Assembly (NCBI RefSeq): GCF_019711355.1
Contig: NZ_CP081297.1
Span: 62,001-126,000, forward strand
Length of the DNA: 64,000 nucleotides
Direction of reading: 5' to 3'
Origin: Qipengyuania psychrotolerans
Lineage (GTDB): Bacteria > Pseudomonadota > Alphaproteobacteria > Sphingomonadales > Sphingomonadaceae
The position numbers and the translations under genes are program-made. How positions within the stretch are numbered: position 1 is the first letter of the stretch; each line of letters begins with the position of its first letter. The notes beneath the pieces are model-generated. The model was given only the letters and a program-made list of their open reading frames with translations, was not told the DNA's origin and made no database searches. Positions 23,421 through 32,759 of this stretch are shown here, piece by piece.

Positions 23421-24829
23421 TGGGGATTTCCTTCTGCTGGATAGACCAGCGTTTTCAGGTTCATGAATTCATGGAGGCCGTGGTGCGACAATTCGCGCCC
23501 GAAGCCGGATTTCTTGATGCCGCCAAACGGAGCCTCGATCTTCGAGCCATTGACCGCGTTGAAGGTGGTCATGCCAGCCTCGATGCGGTCTGCGAAGATC
23601 TCGCGTTCGTCGTCATCATTGGTCCAGACCGCCGAGCCGAGGCCGAACGGGATTGCGTTCGCGATGGTGATTGCTTCCTCGATATCGTCCGCCTTGTAGA
23701 GCTGGCCGACGGGTCCGAAAATTTCGTCTGTCCCGGTTTCACTGGCGAGCGGCACGTCCGTGAGCAGGCCTGCGGTCATCCACGCGCCGTCCCGGTCCAG
23801 CTTTTCGCCGCCGAATAACAGTGTGCAACCTTCCTGCCTGGCATTTTCGATCTGCTCCAGGACTGTGTCGCGCTGCCCTTCGCTGGAAAGCGGGCCCAGC
23901 TGTGTATCGTCTTCCATCGGATCGCCCAGCTTGACGTCCTTTAGCGCCGCGATGAATTTCTCCGCGAACGCATCATGGATGTCGCGGTGGACGATGGTTC
24001 GCTTGCCGCAGATGCAGGATTGGCCATTGTTCTGGATCCGCGCAAAAACCGCGTCTTCGACCGCCTGATCGATATCGGCGGATGGCATGACGATAAACGG
24101 ATCGCTGCCGCCCAGTTCGAGCACGACCTTTTTCAGATGCTTGCCCGCCTGCTGCGCCACCGCGCTGCCCGCGCCCTCGCTACCGGTGAGTGTCGCTGCG
24201 ACGATTCTAGGATCAGCAATGACATCGCCGATGGGGTCGGACGGCACGCACAGGTTCTGGAACAGACCCTCTGGCCCGCCAGCTTCCAGTACCAGCTCTT
24301 CGATTTTGTGAGCCACGCCCTGGACGAGACTGGCATGCTTCAGCACGCCGACATTTCCGGCAAGGATCGTCGGTGCGAGAAAACGAACGACCTGCCAATA
24401 CGGGAAATTCCACGGCATGACGGCAAGCACCGGGCCCTGCGGGAGCCAGCGCCCTTCAGCGCGGCCGCCATCGGACAGGTCCCAGAACTCCGATTCGAGC
24501 ATTGCCGGACCGACCTTGGCAAAATGATGGAAAAGGCTGGCGCATTTTTTCACCTCGCCGCGCGCCTGCGTGATCGGCTTGCCCATTTCCGTGACTGCGA
24601 GCACCGCCAGCTCTTCGCTGCGGCTTTCATAAAGATCGCCGAGCCTTGTCAGCAGGTCGATGCGATCCTGCACCGGGCTACGGCGCCAGTCGCGGTAGGC
24701 CCGCGTCGCTGCCTCAAGCTTGGAATCGATGCCGTTTTCATCGAGCGTTTCATATTCGGCGATTGGCTCGCCGGTCGCGGGATTGATTGTAGTGATCAAG
24801 GGGCGGCTCCTGAATTCGGTCTTACCCAT
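23417..24829 (-). CDS. NAD(P)-dependent aldehyde dehydrogenase (succinate-semialdehyde dehydrogenase-like)
   Basis: A 470-residue ALDH-superfamily enzyme oxidising an aldehyde to a carboxylic acid. Features are PWNFPYWQVVRFLAP, coenzyme loop ATLTGSEGAGSAVAQQAG, the general-base Glu in VVLELGGSDPF, and the catalytic Cys in QNNGQSCICGKR. The C-terminus contains FGGIKKSGFGRELSHHGLHEF, typical of GabD/Sad-like enzymes. The substrate is inferred from subgroup resemblance and not certain. It leads a two-gene unit with the SDR. Confidence 0.9.
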   Translation of the reverse strand: MGKTEFRSRPLITTINPATGEPIAEYETLDENGIDSKLEAATRAYRDWRRSPVQDRIDLLTRLGDLYESRSEELAVLAVTEMGKPITQARGEVKKCASLFHHFAKVGPAMLESEFWDLSDGGRAEGRWLPQGPVLAVMPWNFPYWQVVRFLAPTILAGNVGVLKHASLVQGVAHKIEELVLEAGGPEGLFQNLCVPSDPIGDVIADPRIVAATLTGSEGAGSAVAQQAGKHLKKVVLELGGSDPFIVMPSADIDQAVEDAVFARIQNNGQSCICGKRTIVHRDIHDAFAEKFIAALKDVKLGDPMEDDTQLGPLSSEGQRDTVLEQIENARQEGCTLLFGGEKLDRDGAWMTAGLLTDVPLASETGTDEIFGPVGQLYKADDIEEAITIANAIPFGLGSAVWTNDDDEREIFADRIEAGMTTFNAVNGSKIEAPFGGIKKSGFGRELSHHGLHEFMNLKTLVYPAEGNPQ

Positions 24830-24861
24830 TCAATCGCCGCGCCCCGCTTTGCGTTCCGCCG

Positions 24862-25563
24862 CTATTTTCGGCGGAAGCGGAAATACCAGACCTCGTGGCC
24901 ATAGGTGTTGCGCGCCTTGTGCTCGTAGCGCGTCTCGCACCAGCCGGAGGGGCGAGTTTCCCAAGTGTTCCGGCCTTCGACAATCCATTCGAATTCATCA
25001 GTGAAATTGCGCATCACCATCAGCGCGTGGCGCAAGTAGATTGCGTGATCGGTACCGAAGCGGAACTCGCCGCCGGGTTTGAGCTTGTCGGCAATCATGC
25101 GGACCGGACCGTCGTTCATCATGCGGCGCTTGGCGTGCTTGTTCTTGGGCCAGGGGTCGGGATGGAGCAGATAGACCATTGTCAGCGCGCCGTCGGGCAC
25201 ACGTTCGAGGGCTTCCAGCGCATCGCCGTGCTGGATGCGGACATTCGCCAGGCTACCGTCACGCACGTGGCCCAGCGCCTGCGCGACGCCGTTGAGAAAG
25301 GGTTCTGCGCCGATAAAGCCGTGATCGGGAAGTAGATCCGCCCGGTAGGCAAGATGCTCGCCCGCACCAAAACCGATTTCGAAATGCATCGGGCGGTCGA
25401 AGCCGAACAAGCGCTCCGACGTAACCGGACCTTCGGTCGGTACTGCGATCTGCGGCAGTAGCTTGTCGACCAGTTCCTGCTGGTTCGAACGCAGGGGTTT
25501 GCCCTTGCTGCGCCCATAGAGGCGCTTGAGCGTGGTTGGGTCGCCGTCCTTGAATGCTGACAT
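24862..25563 (-). CDS. trmB: tRNA (guanine-46-N7)-methyltransferase
   Basis: SAM-dependent methylation of G46 in the tRNA variable loop. The 233-residue protein has the SAM motif FEIGFGAGEHL, VRIQHGDALEAL, the TrmB hallmark LLHPDPWPKNKHAKRR, and the C-terminal RPSGWCETRYEHKA (the T-x-Y-E motif). ATG 25563 is chosen since AFKDGDPTTLKRLYGRSKG is the usual N-terminus; the longer frame to 25734 crosses the ctrA terminator. Confidence 0.94.
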   Translation of the reverse strand: MSAFKDGDPTTLKRLYGRSKGKPLRSNQQELVDKLLPQIAVPTEGPVTSERLFGFDRPMHFEIGFGAGEHLAYRADLLPDHGFIGAEPFLNGVAQALGHVRDGSLANVRIQHGDALEALERVPDGALTMVYLLHPDPWPKNKHAKRRMMNDGPVRMIADKLKPGGEFRFGTDHAIYLRHALMVMRNFTDEFEWIVEGRNTWETRPSGWCETRYEHKARNTYGHEVWYFRFRRK

Positions 25564-25585
25564 GGGGCGGGGCGCTAATAGCAAA

Positions 25586-25615
25586 ACGCCCGGAAGCCAA
25601 TAGGCTGCCGGGCGT
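25586..25615 (-). terminator. Rho-independent terminator downstream of ctrA
   Basis: On the minus strand ACGCCCGG-CAGCC, a short loop and GGCTT-CCGGGCGT form a strong hairpin followed directly by TTTTG. It lies between the ctrA stop and the trmB start, so it most likely ends the ctrA transcript. Confidence 0.8.
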
Positions 25616-25645
25616 CTCGCTGTTTTCCCGTCCAGGAGAATTCGG

Positions 25646-26341
25646 TCAGGCGGCTTCCGCCTCTTCGTTTGGATCGCGCAGCACGTAACCACGGCCCCAT
25701 ACGGTTTCGATGTAGTTCTCGCCGCCGCATGCATGGCTGAGCTTCTTGCGCAGCTTGCAGATGAAGACGTCGATGATCTTGAGTTCGGGTTCGTCCATGC
25801 CGCCGTAAAGGTGGTTGAGGAACATTTCCTTCGTCAGCGTGGTGCCTTTGCGCAAGCTGAGGAGCTCGAGCATGGCGTATTCCTTGCCGGTCAGGTGAAC
25901 GCGGGCACCGTCGACTTCGACGGTCTTGGCGTCGAGGTTCACGGCCAGCTTGCCGGTGCGAATGATCGACTGGCTGTGGCCCTTCGAGCGGCGCACAACA
26001 GCGTGGATGCGGGCGATCAGTTCTTCGCGGTGGAACGGCTTGGTGACGTAATCGTCTGCGCCGAAGCCGAAGCTGCGAATCTTGCTGTCCATTTCGGCAA
26101 TGCCCGAGAGGATCAGGACCGGCGTCTGCACCTTGGCGACGCGCAGCTTCTTGAGCACATCGTAGCCGTGCATGTCCGGCAGGTTGAGGTCGAGCAGGAT
26201 GATGTCGTAATCATACAGCTTGCCCAGGTCCAAACCCTCTTCGCCCAAGTCCGTAGCGTAGACGTTGAAGCCTTCGGTAGTCAGCATGAGCTCGATCGCC
26301 TTGGCGGTTGTCGGCTCGTCTTCGATCAGCAGTACACGCAT
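25646..26341 (-). CDS. ctrA: Cell-cycle master regulator CtrA
   Basis: OmpR-family response regulator, 231 residues. The receiver (1-120) has IEDEP, phospho-acceptor Asp51 in IILLDLNLP and Lys101 in YVTKPF. The winged-helix DNA-binding domain follows, with [49 protein letters not shown] and [10 protein letters not shown]. The C-terminus EEAEAA ends in small hydrophobic residues as in the ClpXP-degraded Caulobacter protein. ATG 26341 has AGGGGGGA about 7 bases upstream. In sphingomonads CtrA mainly controls motility, pili and related genes; essentiality differs between lineages. Confidence 0.97.
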   Translation of the reverse strand: MRVLLIEDEPTTAKAIELMLTTEGFNVYATDLGEEGLDLGKLYDYDIILLDLNLPDMHGYDVLKKLRVAKVQTPVLILSGIAEMDSKIRSFGFGADDYVTKPFHREELIARIHAVVRRSKGHSQSIIRTGKLAVNLDAKTVEVDGARVHLTGKEYAMLELLSLRKGTTLTKEMFLNHLYGGMDEPELKIIDVFICKLRKKLSHACGGENYIETVWGRGYVLRDPNEEAEAA

Positions 26342-26401
26342 GGGTTTGGTCCCCCCTTGCCCCTGTTTGCGGTAACCCCCTGTAAAGAGGTGTTGCCCTT
26401 T

Positions 26402-26456
26402 GTTAACCACACTGGGTGTGAACGGGAAAGGTTAACGTGGAGTAAAAACAGTTAAC
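26402..26456 (-). promoter_or_regulatory. ctrA upstream region with three GTTAAC boxes
   Basis: The 139-base gap between rpoN and ctrA holds three GTTAAC palindromes (26402-26407, 26431-26436, 26451-26456). TTAA at 26432-26435 is followed by 7 bases and TAAA (26443-26446), one mismatch from the CtrA consensus TTAA-N7-TTAA. A GANTC site (GACTC, 26478-26482), the CcrM methylation sequence, lies at the end of rpoN. Autoregulation of ctrA is known in Caulobacter; here it is inferred. Confidence 0.45.
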
Positions 26457-26480
26457 ATTTTTCAGTGTTGCAAACAGGAC

Positions 26481-27938
26481 TCACAGCGATTTCAGCTTCT
26501 TCTCGCGTCGGCGTTGGGCCGAGGATCCGATTCCGATTGCCTCGCGGTACTTTGCGACAGTGCGCCGGGCGAGATCGAATCCCTCTTCGTTGAGGAGGTC
26601 GGTCAGCTTCTGATCGGACAGAACCTTCTTGGGGTCTTCGCCTTCGCACAGCGCACGGATGCGGGCCTTGATCGCCTCGCTGCTGGCCCCTTCGCCATCG
26701 GCTGCGCCCACCCCACTGGAGAAGAAATACTTCATTTCAAACGTGCCGCGCGGGCAGTGAAGGTACTTGTTGCTGGTAACGCGGCTGACGGTGCTTTCGT
26801 GCATCTCGATTGCCTCGGCTACTTCGCGCAAGGTCAGCGGGCGCATCGCGGACACGCCTTCACGGAAGAAACCTTCCTGCCGCTTCACAATCTCGCTGGC
26901 TGTCTTCAGGATGGTCTTCTGCCGCTGGTCGAGCGCGCGGATTAACCAGTCGGCTTCGCCCAGCTGTTCATCAAGCCATTTGCGCGATGCCTTGTCGCGC
27001 GCGCCGGCTTCCAGCTCGATATAGTATTCACGGTTCACCACGAGGCGCGGGAGGCTCGCTTCGTTGATACGGATTGACCAACCGTGTTTGCCCGTGGGTG
27101 CGATCAATACGTCGGGCACGACTGCGGCTTCGTTCTCTCCGCCATACTGGCATCCCGGTTTGGGATCATAGCCTTTCAATTCGGCCAGCATGTCGGAGAA
27201 ATCGTCATCATCGACATCGCAAAGCCGCTTGAGCCGTGCGATCTCGCCTTTGGCCAGGAGATCCAGATTGTCGATCAACCGCGCCATGCACGGATCGTAG
27301 CGGTCGGCCTCTTTCGCTTGCAGCGCCAGGCATTCGGCAATGCTTCGCGCGCCCACACCCGTTGGTTCAAGGGATTGGACCAGATCGAGAGCGCGCTCTA
27401 TTTCCGCCACCGGCGCGCCGAGTTCTTCGGCGAGATGGCGCAAATCGGCCTGGAGATATCCTGCATCGTCGAGTTCGTGGATAATACGGGTCGCGATCAG
27501 GGCTTCGCGTGCATCATGCGCCTGTGCCCCGACCTGGCCGAGCAGGTGCTGGGCCAGCGTAGGCCCGTCTGAACCCCGGTTTTCAAAATCGGGTAATTCA
27601 GATCCCGCAAGGCTGCCGCCATCGGCTGCGCGGCCCCAGTCTCCCATGTCGCCCGGCGCTGCTTCCGGATCGAGTGCGTGATGCGCTATGTCGAGTGCAC
27701 CCTCTCCGTCCGGTCCAGGAGCGCTGTCATGTTCGGCAGGCGGTGCCTCGGAACTGTCCTCGCCTTTTTCGCGCCGCACCTCGCCGATATCGAGCAAGGG
27801 ATTGCTCTCCAGAGCATCGGCCACGAAGGTTTCGATTTCGAGATTGGACAGCGCCAGCAGCTTTATTGCCTGCTGCAACTGCGGCGTCATCACCAGTGAC
27901 TGGGTTTGCCGTAGGTCTAGCCTCGGACCAAGCGCCAT
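26481..27938 (-). CDS. rpoN: RNA polymerase sigma-54 factor
   Basis: Alternative sigma factor requiring AAA activators. The 485-residue protein has region I QTQSLVMTPQLQQAIKLLAL (glutamine-rich), an acidic region II (about 50-110), and the core-binding and HTH region III with MRPLTLREVAEAIEMHESTVSRVT. The RpoN box ARRTVAKYREAI near 457-468 is intact. It lies 26 bases after lptB; lptB-rpoN adjacency is common in proteobacteria. ctrA follows on the same strand. Confidence 0.96.
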   Translation of the reverse strand: MALGPRLDLRQTQSLVMTPQLQQAIKLLALSNLEIETFVADALESNPLLDIGEVRREKGEDSSEAPPAEHDSAPGPDGEGALDIAHHALDPEAAPGDMGDWGRAADGGSLAGSELPDFENRGSDGPTLAQHLLGQVGAQAHDAREALIATRIIHELDDAGYLQADLRHLAEELGAPVAEIERALDLVQSLEPTGVGARSIAECLALQAKEADRYDPCMARLIDNLDLLAKGEIARLKRLCDVDDDDFSDMLAELKGYDPKPGCQYGGENEAAVVPDVLIAPTGKHGWSIRINEASLPRLVVNREYYIELEAGARDKASRKWLDEQLGEADWLIRALDQRQKTILKTASEIVKRQEGFFREGVSAMRPLTLREVAEAIEMHESTVSRVTSNKYLHCPRGTFEMKYFFSSGVGAADGEGASSEAIKARIRALCEGEDPKKVLSDQKLTDLLNEEGFDLARRTVAKYREAIGIGSSAQRRREKKLKSL

Positions 27939-27964
27939 CGTTCAGCTCCGGGCGCGCGCCGTTT

Positions 27965-28750
27965 TCACAGCGTGAAATTCTCGCCGAGGTAGAGGCGTTT
28001 CACGTTTTCATCGGCCACCAGTGCTTCGGGCGTGCCTGCAAACAGGACCTGTCCGCCATATATGATGCAGGCCCGATCGACGATTTCGAGCGTCTCGCGG
28101 ACGTTATGATCGGTGATGAGCACGCCGATGCCGCGCGTCTTGAGGTCTGCAACCAGATCGCGAATGTCGCTGATCGATAGCGGATCGATCCCGGCGAACG
28201 GTTCGTCGAGCAACATGATCGAAGGCTTGGCGGCCAGCGCGCGGGCAATTTCCGCACGGCGGCGTTCACCGCCGGAAAGCGCCATCGCCGGACTGGAGCG
28301 CAGGCGCGTGAGGCCGAATTCATCGAGCAGGCGTTCCAGCTCTGCTTCGCGCGTTTCGGCATCAGGTTCGACCATCTCGAGCACGCAATTGATGTTCTGT
28401 TCGACGGTCATGCCGCGAAAAATACTGGTCTCCTGCGGCAAATAGCCAAGACCCAAAATCGCTCGGCGGTACATGGGAAGCTTGGTCACATCCTCGCCGT
28501 CCATCAGGATGCGGCCGGCATCGGGGCGCACAAGACCCATGATCGAATAGAAGCAGGTCGTCTTGCCCGCGCCATTGGGGCCGAGCAGTCCAAGCACCTC
28601 GCCCTTGCCGACCGATAGCGAGATATCGGTCAGAACTGCGCGCTTGTCATAGCTCTTGGCGATCGAAATGACCTCGAGCCCGCCCTGCGGGATCGGCGGG
28701 GCGGCATCATGCACCGCTTCGTTTTCAGGGCTCATTGTCAAATCTGCCAT
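27965..28750 (-). CDS. lptB: LPS export ABC transporter ATP-binding protein LptB
   Basis: Cytoplasmic ATPase driving LPS extraction by LptFG. The 261-residue protein has Walker A GLLGPNGAGKTTCFYSI, Q-loop LPQETSIFRGMTVEQN, signature ALSGGERRRAEIARAL, Walker B IMLLDEPFAGIDP and the switch His in ITDHNVRETL. The N-terminal 30 residues are an acidic extension. The start could be ATG 28750 or ATG 28762; neither has a strong RBS. lptA and lptC, often directly upstream, are not here. Confidence 0.94.
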   Translation of the reverse strand: MADLTMSPENEAVHDAAPPIPQGGLEVISIAKSYDKRAVLTDISLSVGKGEVLGLLGPNGAGKTTCFYSIMGLVRPDAGRILMDGEDVTKLPMYRRAILGLGYLPQETSIFRGMTVEQNINCVLEMVEPDAETREAELERLLDEFGLTRLRSSPAMALSGGERRRAEIARALAAKPSIMLLDEPFAGIDPLSISDIRDLVADLKTRGIGVLITDHNVRETLEIVDRACIIYGGQVLFAGTPEALVADENVKRLYLGENFTL

Positions 28751-28932
28751 GTCCGGTGCCATAGCATGGCCTACGGCGCTGAAAACCCCTGCGTGCCCCC
28801 TCAATCGACGAACTGGCAGGATTCATGCATGGACTGCTTTGGGACAGGTAAACGCAATTAGTCGGCTGCCGCTTGCCAGAATGCCGCAATTTTGAAACAA
28901 TGCGAGTCGGAGCAGGATTGGAGAGTGTGCCC

Positions 28933-29316
28933 ATGGGCAAGGCGATCGACAAGACGGGCGTTGGCGGCGTGACGGATCACGCAAGCAAGCGCGACCTTCG
29001 AAAAGCGATGAGCGACAATATCGCCGTTGCCCTGATCATTTACACCGGCCTCCAGATTTTCATGACGGTACACGCCATGAAACAAGGCATTTCCTCGATT
29101 GCCCCTTATTTTGCTCTGATCGTTCTGGTTGCGGCCATTATCCCGGCGTGCCGCTGGTTCGAGCGTCGGTGGCTCGACCTGTCGGACGATGAAGCGGCTG
29201 ATCCAGCCATGAAAGGCGCGTTCCGCCGTGACCTTGCCCTGCTGTGGGGATTGGCGATCGGCTTGCCGGTTTTGCTGACAGCCCTGTTAAAGGTAGCGTT
29301 CGCCGCTCTGGGCTAG
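28933..29316 (+). CDS. Hypothetical inner membrane protein
   Basis: A 127-residue protein with three predicted membrane helices (about 29-47, 57-75 and 101-123), a basic N-terminus and an acidic loop DLSDDEAADP. No family recognised. ATG 28933 is supported by GGAGAG upstream; the longer frame from 28873 adds a non-membrane leader. It is divergent from lptB. Confidence 0.6.
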   Translation: MGKAIDKTGVGGVTDHASKRDLRKAMSDNIAVALIIYTGLQIFMTVHAMKQGISSIAPYFALIVLVAAIIPACRWFERRWLDLSDDEAADPAMKGAFRRDLALLWGLAIGLPVLLTALLKVAFAALG

Positions 29317-29381
29317 GGCTTGCTAGCCCGCCATGGGAACTCTAGCCGGACCCCAAACCGGACCAGCGGAGTTATTTCAAC

Positions 29382-30728
29382 ATGATCGATACCGACACTG
29401 CGCTGGCGCGCTGCAATGACCTTGTGGCCTTGGCCCGTTCCATGGGTGCGGACGCTGCAGATGCAGTGGCCCGCGCCGATTTCTCCGAGAGCGTGAGCGT
29501 GCGTCTCGGCGAGCTTGAAGATGTCGAACGCTCCGAAGGCGAAGAAATCGGCCTTCGCGTGTTTGTTGGAAAGCGCTCCGCCTCGATCCACACCAGCGAT
29601 TTCGAACCGGAAGGTCTGCGCGCGCTGGCCCAGCGGGCCGTGGAGATGGCCCGCCATGCGCCTGAAGATCCCTATGCCGGCCTGGCTGCTTCGGAGCAGT
29701 TGTTTGATGGCGAGATGCCCGACCTGCAATTGCTCGACCCGGCGGAGGTTGATCCAGCGGCCTTGCGCGAGGCGGCATTGGCTGCCGAAGATGCAGCGCG
29801 CGCGGTGGAAGGAGTTACGAACAGCAATGGCGGTAGCGCCACATCGAGCAGGGCGGTCGTCGCACTTGTCACTTCGCATGGATTTGCACGCGGGTATTCC
29901 GGGTCCGGCTTCTCTTATTCCGCAGCGGTTATCGCGGGCGAGGGCAGCGGGATGCAAACCGACTACGCCTCGCGCAGCGCGCGGTTCTACGAGGACTTGC
30001 CCGCTCCTGCCGAGATCGGACGCGAGGCCGGCGAGCGGACGGTTGCAAAGGTAAGCCCGGTTTCCCTGCCAAGCGGCAAGATGCCGGTTGTATTCGATCC
30101 GCGCGTTGGCGGCGGCCTTCTGGGTCACCTGATCGGCGCGATGAGCGGACCTGCGATCGCACGTAAATCCAGCTTTTTGCTGGGCCGCGAAAATGAAGAG
30201 CTTTTCGACAGCAGCATCCGCATCATCGAGGACCCGTTCCAGCTGCGCGGATTGCGCTCGCGCCCCTTCGACGGCGAGGGTGTTCCCTGCGCCCGGCGTC
30301 CTCTGGTCGAGAACGGCCGGATCACCGGCTGGTTGACCAATGTCGCTTCGGCGAGGCAGCTTGGCCTTGGACTGACGGGGCACGCAGCGCGATCGGGCGG
30401 AGGTTCCCCCGGTGTCAGCGCCAGCAATGGGTATCTTGAGGCTGGCGATGTCACGCCGCAGGAACTGATGGCTGATATCGAGGACGGTCTGTATGTGACC
30501 GGATTGTTCGGCCAAGGAGTGAACATGGTGACTGGTGACTACAGCCGCGGCGCGACCGGTATCCGCATTCGGAACGGCGAAATGGCCGGGCCGGTCGCCG
30601 AAATTACCATCGCCGGAAGCCTGCCGGACATGTTCCGGGCAATGACACCTGCCAATGACCTCGAAATGTTCAGGGCCGTGAACGTCCCGACTTTGCGGAT
30701 CGATGGAATGACGGTGGCCGGCGAATGA
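29382..30728 (+). CDS. pmbA: TldD/PmbA family metalloprotease, PmbA-like
   Basis: In E. coli, PmbA (TldE) is the partner of TldD in a cytoplasmic complex that degrades unfolded peptides and matures microcin B17. The 448-residue protein shows SEGEEIGLRVFVGKRSAS, the central SHGFARGYSGSGFSYSAA, FDPRVGGGLLGHLIGAMSG and the C-terminal NGYLEAGDVTPQELMADIEDG plus VTGDYSRGATG. It lacks the HExxxH zinc motif of TldD, as expected for the PmbA subunit. It overlaps the MscS gene by 4 bases. Confidence 0.92.
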   Translation: MIDTDTALARCNDLVALARSMGADAADAVARADFSESVSVRLGELEDVERSEGEEIGLRVFVGKRSASIHTSDFEPEGLRALAQRAVEMARHAPEDPYAGLAASEQLFDGEMPDLQLLDPAEVDPAALREAALAAEDAARAVEGVTNSNGGSATSSRAVVALVTSHGFARGYSGSGFSYSAAVIAGEGSGMQTDYASRSARFYEDLPAPAEIGREAGERTVAKVSPVSLPSGKMPVVFDPRVGGGLLGHLIGAMSGPAIARKSSFLLGRENEELFDSSIRIIEDPFQLRGLRSRPFDGEGVPCARRPLVENGRITGWLTNVASARQLGLGLTGHAARSGGGSPGVSASNGYLEAGDVTPQELMADIEDGLYVTGLFGQGVNMVTGDYSRGATGIRIRNGEMAGPVAEITIAGSLPDMFRAMTPANDLEMFRAVNVPTLRIDGMTVAGE

Positions 30729-32110
30729 GGGCTCTACTCGCCGCTATAGCGCTTGGAATTGCCACGCCAGGCGTAGCCATGCTGCCCACCGCTCCGTCCG
30801 AGAGCGCCGAGCCTGCTCCACCGGAATCGCCTGCCCAGCAGATTGCCGACACGCAGGATGCGGGCGCCGACGCGCGCATTGCCGGACGTATCGAAGGGAT
30901 TTTTGCAGAGCTGCCCGCGCTCGCCGAGATCAACGTTGACGTGAAACAAGGCGTCGTTTCGCTGACCGGTGTCGTCCCTGACCAGGAAGACATTGCCCGC
31001 GCTGAAGCGATTGCGGGCCGCGTCTCTGGTGTGGTGACGGTCGAGAACGACCTTGAACGCGATCTTTCGATCGCCGCGCAAGGCGAAGGCATCGCCAGCC
31101 TGGCTGACCGAATTTCCGGCTTCGTTGCAATGCTGCCGCTTGTCGGCCTCGCGTTCGCGGTATGGGCAGCGATCTCGCTGATCGGATATCTCCTCGCCGG
31201 GCTCAGTGCCTTGTGGCGCAAGGTGGCTCCCAACAGTTTCCTGGCCGAGCTTATCGCCAGCGCGATCCGCTTTGTCTTTGTGGTCGGCGGTCTGGTCGTC
31301 GCACTCGATATCATCGGTGCCAGCGCGTTGCTCGGAGCGGTTCTCGGCGGAGCAGGGGTTATCGGCCTCGCACTGGGTTTTGCCCTGCGCGATACAATCG
31401 AGAACTATGTTGCATCGCTGATGCTGAGCTTGCGCCAACCGTTCCGTGCGAATGACTGGGTGCAGATTGACGACCTGGAGGGCCGGGTCATTCGGCTGAC
31501 GAGCCGCGCAACCGTACTCATGACGCTCGACGGCAATCACCTGCGCATACCTAACAGCCAGGTCTTCAAGGCGGTCATCACCAACTTCACACGCAATCCG
31601 CAGCGCCGGTTCGAATTCGAGCTGGGCGTGGACGCAGATGATGATGCGCGTGCGGCAAGCAAGCTAGGGCGCGACACGCTGGCTGGCCTCGACTTCATCC
31701 TCAGTGATCCGCCGCCCGAGGCACGGATCAAGGAAGTTGGCGATTCGAATGTCGTGATCCGCTTCCTGGGCTGGATAAATCAGAACGAAACCGACTGGTG
31801 GAAGGCGCAGAGCCAGGCGATCCCTTCAGTGAAGGAAGCGCTGGAAGCCGCCGGATTTGGCTTGCCCGAACCGATCTACCGCCTTCGCTTCGACCCGAGG
31901 TCGGCAACGCTGCCTTTCGAAAACAAGGCGGAAGGCACGACGGAGAAAGAGCGCAAGGCTGCAAAGCCGGTGCCGCAGGTCACCGTCAGCGAAGCAGACG
32001 AGGACGTCAGCCCGGCGGCGGATATTGCGGACATGGTGAACCAGGAGCGCCGTCAAAGCGGGGGCGAGCAAGATATGGACCTGCTCGATCACTCCCGCCC
32101 TGTGGAATAA
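30725..32110 (+). CDS. MscS-type mechanosensitive channel with N-terminal BON domain
   Basis: A 461-residue inner-membrane channel subunit. A signal-like segment (1-19) leads to an Ala/Pro-rich linker and a BON domain (about 48-112, VDVKQGVVSLTGVVPDQEDI), likely periplasmic. Membrane helices at about 130-160 and 175-230 follow, including the Gly/Ala-rich pore helix ALLGAVLGGAGVIGLALGFAL, then the cytoplasmic beta domain with NDWVQIDDLEGRVIRLTSRAT and GNHLRIPNSQVFKAVITNF. The C-terminal tail is long and charged. The gene overlaps pmbA and abuts the convergent ppa. Confidence 0.88.
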   Translation: MRALLAAIALGIATPGVAMLPTAPSESAEPAPPESPAQQIADTQDAGADARIAGRIEGIFAELPALAEINVDVKQGVVSLTGVVPDQEDIARAEAIAGRVSGVVTVENDLERDLSIAAQGEGIASLADRISGFVAMLPLVGLAFAVWAAISLIGYLLAGLSALWRKVAPNSFLAELIASAIRFVFVVGGLVVALDIIGASALLGAVLGGAGVIGLALGFALRDTIENYVASLMLSLRQPFRANDWVQIDDLEGRVIRLTSRATVLMTLDGNHLRIPNSQVFKAVITNFTRNPQRRFEFELGVDADDDARAASKLGRDTLAGLDFILSDPPPEARIKEVGDSNVVIRFLGWINQNETDWWKAQSQAIPSVKEALEAAGFGLPEPIYRLRFDPRSATLPFENKAEGTTEKERKAAKPVPQVTVSEADEDVSPAADIADMVNQERRQSGGEQDMDLLDHSRPVE

Positions 32111-32644
32111 TTACTTCGCGGCTTCGTAACGCTCGATCGCTTCGATCACGATCTGGCGAGCTTCCTTGGCATCGCCCCACTTGCCGACGCGGACCCACTT
32201 GTCCGCTTCGAGATCCTTGTAGTGGGTGAAGAAGTGTTCGATCTGCTGGAAGATGATGCTCGGCAGATCCTTGGTTTCGCCGACGTCCGAATAATACGGG
32301 AAAGTCGTGTCGACCGGTACGCAGATCAGCTTTTCATCGCCGCCATGCTCGTCTTCGAGGTTGAGCACGCCAATCGGGCGGGCACGCACCACGCAGCCTG
32401 CGATGAAGGGCGAACGCGCGATGACCAGCGCATCAAGCGGGTCGCCATCAGGGCTGAGCGTGTGGGGTACAAAGCCGTAGTTCGCAGGGTAGCGCATCGG
32501 CGTGTGCAGGATGCGGTCGACGAACAGCGCGCCGCTTGCCTTGTCGAATTCGTACTTCACCGGCTCCCCGCCGGTGGGCACTTCGATAATCACGTTGAGG
32601 CTTTCAGGCGGGTTGTCGCCAACGGGGATCATTTCGATGCGCAT
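32111..32644 (-). CDS. ppa: Inorganic pyrophosphatase
   Basis: Family I soluble pyrophosphatase hydrolysing PPi to phosphate and pulling biosynthetic reactions forward. The 177-residue protein has VIIEVPTGGEPVKYEFDK, RYPANYGFVPHT, and the metal-binding signature DGDPLDALV with its three aspartates, followed by EKLICVPVDT. The length is typical of the bacterial hexameric enzyme. It is convergent with the BON-MscS gene with no spacer. Confidence 0.96.
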   Translation of the reverse strand: MRIEMIPVGDNPPESLNVIIEVPTGGEPVKYEFDKASGALFVDRILHTPMRYPANYGFVPHTLSPDGDPLDALVIARSPFIAGCVVRARPIGVLNLEDEHGGDEKLICVPVDTTFPYYSDVGETKDLPSIIFQQIEHFFTHYKDLEADKWVRVGKWGDAKEARQIVIEAIERYEAAK

Positions 32645-32759
32645 GGACTACTCTTGTTGAAATTACTGTTTGCCCCTCCCCCCAGAAAGACTTCGCCGCG
32701 CGCCCTAGCGGCTTGCGAAGCATTGCGGAAGGGGGACTATCGTCCTAATCGCCGCCACC

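Noticed and set aside
23109..24904. Long plus-strand open frames across the SDR/ALDH genes
   Set aside because: They are antisense frames kept open by GC-rich codon bias; the minus-strand products have full family motifs.
32690..32719. CTTCGC/GCGAAG inverted repeat upstream of hisS
   Set aside because: Short stem with a long loop, not convincing as operator or terminator.
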